Source of the DNA: Pilatotrama ljubarskyi
Lineage: Eukaryota; Basidiomycota; Agaricomycetes; Polyporales; Polyporaceae
Length of the DNA: 15,299 bases
Assembly (NCBI GenBank): GCA_022385805.1
Contig: MU277799.1
Coordinates: 1-15,299, forward strand
Reading direction: 5' to 3'
Shown here: in pieces, positions 8,689 through 15,299 of the stretch
How positions within the stretch are numbered: position 1 is the stretch's first letter
Layout: each line of letters starts with the position of its first letter
Made by a program: the position numbers and the translations under genes
The notes under the pieces: generated by a model
What the model was told of the DNA's origin: nothing
Databases searched by the model: none
Seen by the model: only the letters and a program-made list of their open reading frames with translations

Positions 8689-11289
8689 TCATTGTGCAGG
8701 CATGGAGTAGAATACCGGGGTGGGGAAGCTGGAATGGCAAGACTCGAACTTGGACGTCGCTTCCAGCATCCGCCGTTTCAACGTTCTCGAGGCAGGAGCG
8801 TCCGGGTAAGCGATTAGATATCGCGGCTTGTATTCGGGAGGAACACGGTCGCCGACCTTGTCCGATGTCTGCCAGCTCTTCGACTTGTGCAACCGGGCCA
8901 AGACACCCACCATAAACTGATGCGTAGCAACGTAAGACGCGTACAGCTCGTCTCGAGCTGTCGGGACGTCGTCCAACAGCTGAGGCTCCGTCTCGGGTGC
9001 CAGTTCGCTGAGGGCATCCTCGTCGAGCTCGACATCCGGAAGTACGCCATCACGCTTCGGGGAAGGAGAAGAGGGAGGGGATGAGAAGGAGTTGTCGTCC
9101 ACCTCAGGTGACCGTGGGGCGTCGGCGGACTCCATAGCCTTGGTCTGCCTATCTCGGTAATTCCGCACCTTGTAGTGGGCCTTGAACCAAGGAAGAAGCT
9201 GCTCAAAGAGGGTATCCAACGGCGAATCGAACTTTAGCAGGTCTGGCGAGCCGACCTGGACCTCGAGACGGCCACGTGTCTCCACGGTGATCAGCTTCGC
9301 CAACCCGCAAGTATAGACCTCCTTTGTAACCTCCGTGTAGGCGTCGAAGAAGGCCTCAAGATATGCGCCCGGGTTCTCGCAGTTGGAATTCAGGTAGCGG
9401 ACGGCATGGTAGAGGATGACGTAGAGGAAGGACTCGAGCTCGTCGGGAATGCCGGGTGCCTTCGGTTTCTGAGCCAACATGCCAACCGACAGGAACTGCC
9501 AGGTGCCCTACGTTATGGCTTCAGCTCTGAAGCCAGATATGGAAGCAAAACCACAACGTACCGTTCTAGGTGGTTGTCGAGGGAGCCACACCTCGTCCTT
9601 ATTGTCGATGGGTTTGGACATTTCCCAGTCGGCAAGCAAGCCTTTCCACTTCAACCACGTCTTGCCGGTCTTGGCATCATACACGAGCCTGGGCAAGATG
9701 AGAACGTTCCCACCGCTGACATCTCGATGGAGAATCTGCGCCTTGGTTGTAGCATCCCAATGAGCTACAGAGCAATAGATGATCAGCATCACAACACCGA
9801 CGCCAACGGAGGTAAAGACTCACCGATGAGGCAATCCAGGACGACTTGAATCAGCTGGCGACCACACTGGAATTCTGACAACGGCATCGCCACTTCCTCG
9901 ACAACGATCCGGTAGTGCATATGGCGCCTGAGCGGGCAGTCTTCCCGGTCTCCCAGGGTTGCCTCGGATTCCAGCTCAGACCGTGAGCGTTTTCGAGACG
10001 TCGAGGACGTCTGTGGCTCTGCGAGTTTTGCCGACGAAGAGAGGGAGGGCTTCCTGGATGCCGAAGAGGACGAGACGGAGGGACGCTCTGCGGACTTTGG
10101 AGGGTTCTGTTCTTCCCAGACCTCCGGGGTCACCGTGGTCTGCTTCCGGATGTCTCCGTGACAAATGAGGGACGGTACGAACCGAACCTCCTTCTTGTTC
10201 AGCTCCGAGAGCACCGATCCCTCCTGGTCGACCAGCTCGTAGTGGACGCGCCATGCGTCCTTCAGCCAAACGAACTTCTTCCTCTCCACGTCCAGTGCAA
10301 CATAGCCACGCGTTCCACGCCCGGCCATGCCGCTAGCGTGGAAGGTCGGCTTGCCCACGAGGAACGACCGCATCCTGTCGCCCGATGGGACTTCCAGCCG
10401 GTAGCGTGGCCAATCCGCCTGCAGCGCCTGGCGGAATGAGAGACGGACGTACTTGAAGACGGGAGGGTCCGCGGTCAACTCCTCACGCGTAACAATCCGC
10501 TCGTCCGTGGTGAGGTCCGTCGCGACTTCGGCGGCGCACTGGTCCATGAGCTTGTAGTCTTCGTCGCCTGGATACAGACGCGTCGCACTCGGATCGATGC
10601 CGAGCTGCTCGTCAGACTGCATCCCCATCCGCCAGAGCAGATCGCAGAGCACTTCGGGGTTGTCCACGTAGTTGACCGCACGAGTCACGATGGCGCCCGA
10701 CCTGTCCCAGCGGACGAACCGAAAATTACGACCAATGACGAGGAGCATGTAGAGGGCAGTGCGGTGCTGCAGGCGGAAGATCTGCTCGGCATACGTGATG
10801 ATCTGTTCTCGGACCTTCTTGCGCTCGGCGGCTTGAGCGTCGACGGTGCGGTCGTCTCGGTCGTCGAACGGATCCATGTCAGTCTCGTGCCGTTTAAACT
10901 CAACGGAGACGAGCTGGTCAACCCAGTGTGGTCGACCGTCGGAGGGAACTTCAGCCTCTTTAAAGAAGCCGGCATCGATCTTCTGCCGGAACTCGTCGAC
11001 CTGCACCATGTCGGGCCTGTCCGTCAACGCTGCCATCTGCAAGCCAGCGGCTAGTTTATTCGTGTTGATTATCTCCATCTGCAGAGCCGTCAGTCAGTAG
11101 AGCAAGAATAAGTGAAGCCTCGCGGACAAATTTCTCTACGATCTCTGTCTCCCGCAGCTTGCGGCCGGGACTCGGAGCCAGTTCGTTGAATATGGTGGAG
11201 GCCCAGCTGGGCGGCGTTGTGTCCGATGGAACGGGGAAGAAACGGCCGGCAAACCCGGCCGCTTCCATCCTCACAGCTTTGTGCGCCAT
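8689..11289 (-). CDS. FunK1 fungal-type protein kinase, left copy
   Basis: Four exons: 11128-11289, 9824-11078, 9562-9764, 8689-9507, giving 812 residues from ATG 11289. FunK1 is a kinase family greatly expanded in multicellular basidiomycetes; substrates are largely unknown. The N-terminal half holds a VEFK motif (113-116) and a HRTALYMLLVIG strand (159-170). A Gly-rich loop lies at 304-312, a candidate ATP-binding Lys at 327 and a Glu at 340. A Ser-rich insert with RKRSRS (416-421) may be a nuclear signal. The catalytic loop is HRDVSGGN (485-492) with Asp487; DWE (518-520) replaces DFG; GTWQF (541-545) follows. The first intron has a weak donor (GTCCGC); the others are standard. The right copy starts about 48 residues earlier; the matching ATG here is 11432-11434, but an extra base near 11311 shifts its frame to a stop. 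Translation from 11289 would give an N-terminally short but otherwise complete kinase. Confidence 0.9.
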
Positions 11290-11434
11290 GTCTTCAGCAG
11301 AGGCGAGGCGAATACTGATCGAGCGTTTTACGCTGTCCGGCGATAGATCCAGGTCCGTGACCGCTGGGACCGTGTAGACAAGAGAATCTGCGATGTGAGA
11401 GGGGCGTACTCTGGATGTTGGCAGGAGCCATCAT

Positions 11435-12273
11435 AAGAAAGACGAGGCAGATACATACCGAGAGGAAGTTGTTGGGGCCCAGGATATATGGCAGAGGAGG
11501 AGGGCGAGCAAAGCGTGCGGAGGGTGCGGTCGCGATTGTGATTGTGATTGTGGTTGAAAAGTGAGGCTAGGTGGCGCTTCCGTAAGCTTTCAGCTTCACG
11601 CATTCAATCACCTGTAAATCACTTACCATAGCATGGAATTATGCGTACGAGAGGCAAGAACAAGGGGTCGCGCTGTTGGTGCTGGCTAAGTTCAAAGGGC
11701 AACCTGCCTGATTGGGTCTCGGCGTGCTCCTGGGCAATGTCCGAAGCCCCGGGAGGCCCCTGACGGCTGTGGATTTAGGCCATGGCTGGCCATGGCTTGT
11801 CAATGTCAGGCTCTTGGCTTCTCTTTGCGCCTGAAGAGTCTCTGTATGGTTTCTAATCAAAACAGTAATATCATATACCACCTCACAGATGCAACGTTGC
11901 ATTCCGTTCGTATGAGTACTGCAAATTATACGACACGAACACGGGCCAGCGTGCCATCATCCACGCTAGGGCTGGAGCACAGCCATCGCTTCACTTTCCT
12001 GCCGCACGCCGGGCTCCGAGTCATTTCAAGCTTGTTGATAACTTCTTCAGGTTCCTCCGTGGCACCAAAGATGGCAGATATGTCGCCACTCACGAGCGCA
12101 CCGAGATTATATCCATCATGTTCAGCGTATTGAGTTGGGAAAAGTAGGGCATGCACAGGGATCTCAACTGAGATGATACGCCCCGGCATGGCGGTGATTC
12201 AAGTTCATCATGTCCGGGAGGAGTCACTACCTCCTCCTGGTACAGGACTCCACGGTCTCCAAGCTGATCTAAG
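11435..12273. other. Spacer between the two kinase units
   Basis: No well-supported gene. Contents: three perfect GATTGT repeats at 11534-11551; a direct repeat of GGCCATGGCT near 11779-11798; and a minus-strand open frame of 87 codons (11926-12189) whose ATG lies in a good context (CACCGCCATGCC). That frame has no recognised motif and no homologue beside the left unit, so I leave it uncalled. The region past the tRNA 3' end shows no obvious similarity to the sequence left of 8390, which puts one duplication boundary close to the tRNA 3' end. Confidence 0.45.
11484..11489 (-). promoter_or_regulatory. TATA-like box of the left kinase gene
   Basis: ATATAT in the context CATATATCC on the minus strand, about 50 nt upstream of the ATG at 11434. 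The distance suits transcription starting some 20-25 nt before that ATG. If so, the mRNA would present the frame-shifted ATG first, and the kinase frame (ATG 11289) would need leaky scanning or reinitiation. Identified by eye only. Confidence 0.3.
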
Positions 12274-12345
12274 TACAGGATTCTAAGGGAACGCGCGACC
12301 TCCAGCACTTCTGTCTGCTTCTCTCGCAGCTGGGTTATCTCGGGG
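12274..12345 (-). pseudogene. Decayed tRNA-Phe relic
   Basis: This 72-nt stretch aligns over its whole length with the tRNA-Phe at 8391-8462. The centre is best kept: CAGACAGAAGTGCTGGAGGTCGCG here against CAGACTGAAGTTCTGGAGGTCGCG. The triplet GAA survives, but the universal T33 before it is now A. The D stem is lost (GCTC to ACCC), the B box GTTCAATCC has become GTTCCCTTA, and the acceptor ends no longer pair. It is very unlikely to be transcribed or folded as tRNA. It lies 197 nt downstream of the right kinase stop, like the intact tRNA beside the left kinase. Confidence 0.82.
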
Positions 12346-12542
12346 ACGATGGTCAGCGCGTCCCATGACACTCGGATGAGAATCTCATGTAGACTCAGGA
12401 GACAAAATGAAAGCATTTGAGAGCTAGTACGATATGATACAGTAAGAGGATTCCAGTGTCCATGCACGTACTCCTTGAGGGGTATATAGGATCGAAAGCA
12501 AAATGATAAAGGAACACGGCGAAGCGTGGAGGACTAAGACTA

Positions 12543-15295
12543 CTAGTTCTGTGTAGCCTCGGCGCCTGCCGTTGCAGGTTCGGAGCAGAATCCGGGCGCG
12601 GGTAAGCCAGAGTAGCGAGTGCCAACATCGATGGCCGACTTGGCCATAGCGATCTTGCGGCGTTTCATCGTGCTCGACGCAGGACCATCCAGCTTTGCGA
12701 CGTCATACTGCGGCTTGTATTCGGGTGGAACACGGTCGCCGACCTTGTCCGCCTGCCACTCCTTTGAATCGAGCGCTTCGGCCAAGATGCCCACCATCCA
12801 CGAGTGCTCCGCGATGAGCGACGCGTTGTTCTCATCTTCGCGTGTCGGTGCGTCCGGCGGAGGTAGGAGAAGGGTCTTCCTGGCTGCAAATGCTTTCAGC
12901 ACGTGTGCACGACTGGCGGTACGCCGGATGGGCTTGGTGGTAGGCGAAGAGGGAGGGGATGCGAAGTCCTGGTCGTCGTCTTGAGCTGTGTCCGAGGGCT
13001 CAGCTGAGTCGTCGGGCTTGGTCTGCCTGTCTCGGTAGCTCTGAATCTTGTAGTGGGCTTTGAAGCAGAGGAGGAGTTTCCGGAAGATCGTATCCAACGG
13101 CGAGTCAAGCTTGAGCTCGACGTTGCGCATGAGGTAGAGACGACCATGAGTCTCCAGTGCGTTGGACTTCGCCGCCCCGCACGTGTAGATGCCTTCGGGG
13201 GTCACCGTGTATGCGTCGAAGAAGGCCTCAAGGTAGGCCCCCGCGTTCGTGCAATTCGACTTCAGGTAGCGCACCGCGTAGTACAACGTGACGTAGAGGA
13301 ACGATTCGAGCTCGTCGGGGATGTCGGGTACCTTGGGTTTCTTTGACAACATGCCTACAGAGAGGAATTGCCAGGTGCCCTTGAATAGAGCGTGAGCACA
13401 ATAACCAGACATTGAGGAGGATGCACATACAGTTCTAGGCGGTTGTCGGGGACGCCGAAGCTCCTCCTTATCGTGCATTGGTTTGGACATTTCCCAGTCT
13501 GCGAGCAGTCCGGTCCACTTCAGCTCGATCTGGTCTGTCGTCGGCTCATAGACGAGCTTGGGTAAGATGAGGATGTTCCCGCCGCTGACGTCTCGATGCA
13601 GGATTTGTGCCTTCGTGACGGCATCCCAGTGAGCTATGAATCCGATCAGCGTCACAATATGCGCAGAGACGAACACGAAGGCGCACCGCACAGGCAGTCT
13701 AGCACCACTTGAACAAGCTGTTTTCCGCATTAGAACTCTGACAACGGAATGGCGACTTCCTCGACAACGATCCGGTAGTGCATATGGCGCCTCAGCGGGC
13801 ACTCTTCTCGATCGGATCCGACTCGGGTTGCCTCAGAGTCCGACTCCGATCGCGACCGTTTGCGAGACGTCGACGATGACTGCGGCTCTGCCAGAGTTGC
13901 CGACGAAGATGACGATGGGAGTGAGGACTTGTTGGCTGGCGAAGAGGATCCGGGGGGATTCTGTTCTGATTTCGATGGGTGCTGTTCTTCCCACACCTCG
14001 GGAGTCACCGTAGTCTGGTCTCGAATGTCGCCGTGGCAGACCAGCGTCGGTACGAAATCCACCCCTCCCTTGTTCAGGAGCGAGAGCACCGTCCCTTCCT
14101 GATCGACGAGCTCGTAGTGAACGCGCCATGCATCCTTCAGCCAAACGAACCTCTTCGTGTCCAAGTCCAGCGCAACGTAGCCCCGCGTACCACGCCCCGC
14201 CATCCCGCGGGCATGGAACATCGGCTTCCCCACGAGGAACGAGCGCGTCTTCTCCCCGTGCGGAACTTCCAGCCGGTAGCGTGGCCAATCCGCCTGCAGC
14301 GCCTGGCGGAAGGATAGACGAACATACTTGAACACCGGAGGATCCGCCTTCATCTCCTCGCCCGTGACAATGCGCTCATCCGCCGTGAGGTCCGTCGCGA
14401 GTTCCACGGCGCACTCATCCATGAGCTTGTAGTCTTCGTCGCCTGGATACAGACGCGTCGCACTCGGATCGATGCCGAGCTGCTCGTCAGACTGCATTCC
14501 CAGACGCCAGAGGAAGTCGCATAGCACGTCCGGCTGGGCCACATAGTCGACAGCACGCGTCACAATCGCACCGGACCGGTCCCAGCGGACGAACCGGAAG
14601 TTGCGACCGATGACGAGGAGCATGTAGAGGGCGGTGCGGTGCTGAAGCCGGAAGATCTGCTCGGCATACGTGATGATCTGTCCTCGGACTTTCTTGCGCT
14701 CGACAGCTTGAGCGTCGACAGTGCTCCCGTCTCGGTCATCGAACGGGTCCATGTTAGTCTCGTGTCGCTTGAACTCGACGGAGACGAGCTGATCGGCCCA
14801 GTGTGGACGACCGTCGGAGGGGAGCTCAGCGCTCTTGAAGAAAGCGGCATCGATCTTCTGCCGGAACTTGTCGACTTCCTCCATGTCGGGCCTGTCCGTT
14901 GAGGCTGCAATCTTCAAGCCAGAGGCTAGTTGATTTGCGTTCACGATGCGCATCTAAAGTAATGGCAGGGAGAAAGTACACATGTTCGAAGCTGCACTCA
15001 CGAATTTCTCCACGATCACAATTTCGTGCAGTTTGCAGCCGTCAGCTAGTTCGTCGAAGATGTTGGAGGCCCGATTGGGCCGAGTTGCGTCCGATGGGAC
15101 GGGGAAGAAACGGTCGACAAAAGCAGCCAATTCCATTCTGACAGCTTTGTGTGCCATGTCTTCAGCGGAGGCCAGGCGATACTGCAAGAGTATTTGGTAT
15201 TCTCCGGCGATGGATCTAGGTCCGCGACCGCTGGGATTGTGTAGACTGGAGTATCTCTGTGCGATGGGAGTACCTTGAATCTCAGCAGGAGTCAT
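12543..15295 (-). pseudogene. FunK1 fungal-type protein kinase, right copy, with nonsense codon
   Basis: Same four-exon layout as the left copy: 15002-15295, 13687-14953, 13431-13633, 12543-13379; 867 codons including the final stop. Translation starts at ATG 15295 (MTPAEIQGTP), just inside the window edge. The first intron (14954-15001) has a perfect GTGAGT donor; the second (13634-13686) a weak GTGCGC. An in-frame TAA at 13730-13732 (codon 506) stands where the left copy has CAG (Gln), between the N-lobe region and the catalytic loop. Beyond it the frame stays open to the end with intact motifs: HRDVSGGN (Asp535, Asn540), DWE from 566 and GTWQF. As read, the product is a 505-residue protein without catalytic loop, and no phase-compatible donor before the TAA was found. 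A genuine recent nonsense mutation is likeliest; sequencing error must be excluded. The C-terminal region varies most between copies. Confidence 0.87.
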
Positions 15296-15299
15296 TGTG

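Larger units (their letters stand above)
8390..11434 (-). repeat. Tandem duplication unit, left copy (kinase + tRNA-Phe)
   Basis: This unit contains the left FunK1 gene and the intact tRNA-Phe. It matches 12274-15295 in gene order, orientation, exon number and intron phases. Offsets between equivalent points are 3883 nt (tRNA 5' ends), 3854 nt (kinase stops) and 3861 nt (first ATGs). An 80-nt tract, 10543-10622, is identical in the other copy. Confidence 0.85.
12274..15295 (-). repeat. Tandem duplication unit, right copy (kinase + tRNA relic)
   Basis: Second copy of the kinase + tRNA-Phe unit, head to tail with 8390-11434. The upstream end of the duplicated segment cannot be placed because the window stops four bases before the kinase ATG. 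Sequence similarity is highest in the middle of exon 2 (14418-14497 identical to 10543-10622) and lowest in the C-terminal coding part and intergenic DNA. Confidence 0.83.

Noticed and set aside
8728..8767. tRNA-like stretch on the minus strand with a T-loop-like TTCGAGT and a 7-bp inverted repeat (GCTGGAA/TTCCAGC)
   Set aside because: No anticodon arm or matching D arm can be drawn. The sequence codes for the kinase C-terminus, which aligns with the right copy's C-terminus (shared P.PxF.S.PA pattern).
11926..12189. 87-codon minus-strand frame with a good ATG context
   Set aside because: No recognised motif and no counterpart at the left unit. It could be an exon of an unknown gene, but nothing nearby joins to it.
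12090..12467. Minus-strand open frame sharing the peptide TEVLEVA with an open frame at 8256-8477
   Set aside because: The shared peptide is the translation of the anticodon and variable region of tRNA-Phe and its relic; neither frame is a protein gene.
1..15299. Transposon or retroelement as cause of the duplication
   Set aside because: I saw no transposase, reverse transcriptase or integrase motifs and no terminal inverted repeats flanking the kinase units.

Overview
The window looks like nuclear DNA of a mushroom-forming basidiomycete. Evidence: two fungal-specific FunK1 protein kinases, a seven-helix membrane protein of the basidiomycete DUF6534 type, and dense spliceosomal introns of about 45-70 nt with GT...AG ends. 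Nothing prokaryotic (no operons, no Shine-Dalgarno sites, no CRISPR) is present. All exon models below were built by eye from splice sites, frame continuity and family motifs; no transcript was available.

Left part. After about 800 nt without a recognisable gene (opening with a cluster of GTCTGA hexamers), a plus-strand gene of ten inferred exons (815-4158) encodes a secreted protein with a central NucA/NucB-type deoxyribonuclease motif, Ser/Asp-rich and Ala-rich linkers and a C-terminal cysteine-containing domain. It carries an in-frame TGA and a one-base frameshift, so I call it a pseudogene in this assembly. Convergent to it, with a 166-nt gap, is a minus-strand gene (4325-6361) cut into about 15 tiny exons that encodes a seven-helix DUF6534-like membrane protein. 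Divergent from that is an unrecognised plus-strand spliced gene (about 6838-7954).

Right part. From 8390 to the window edge there are two head-to-tail copies of one unit, offset by about 3.86-3.88 kb, both on the minus strand: a FunK1 kinase gene of four exons followed about 200-230 nt downstream by a tRNA-Phe(GAA). In the left copy the tRNA is intact and the kinase catalytic half is open, but a one-base insertion breaks the frame of the first exon. In the right copy the kinase N-terminus is intact, but a TAA stop interrupts the gene just before the catalytic loop and the tRNA has decayed to a relic. Apart from shared ancestry of the two kinase/tRNA units, I see no evidence that the genes of the window form one pathway.

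The main points of interest are the kinase-tRNA tandem duplication with different lesions in each copy, the unusual domain architecture of the secreted nuclease-like gene, and the very fragmented membrane-protein gene with a candidate 12-nt microexon.
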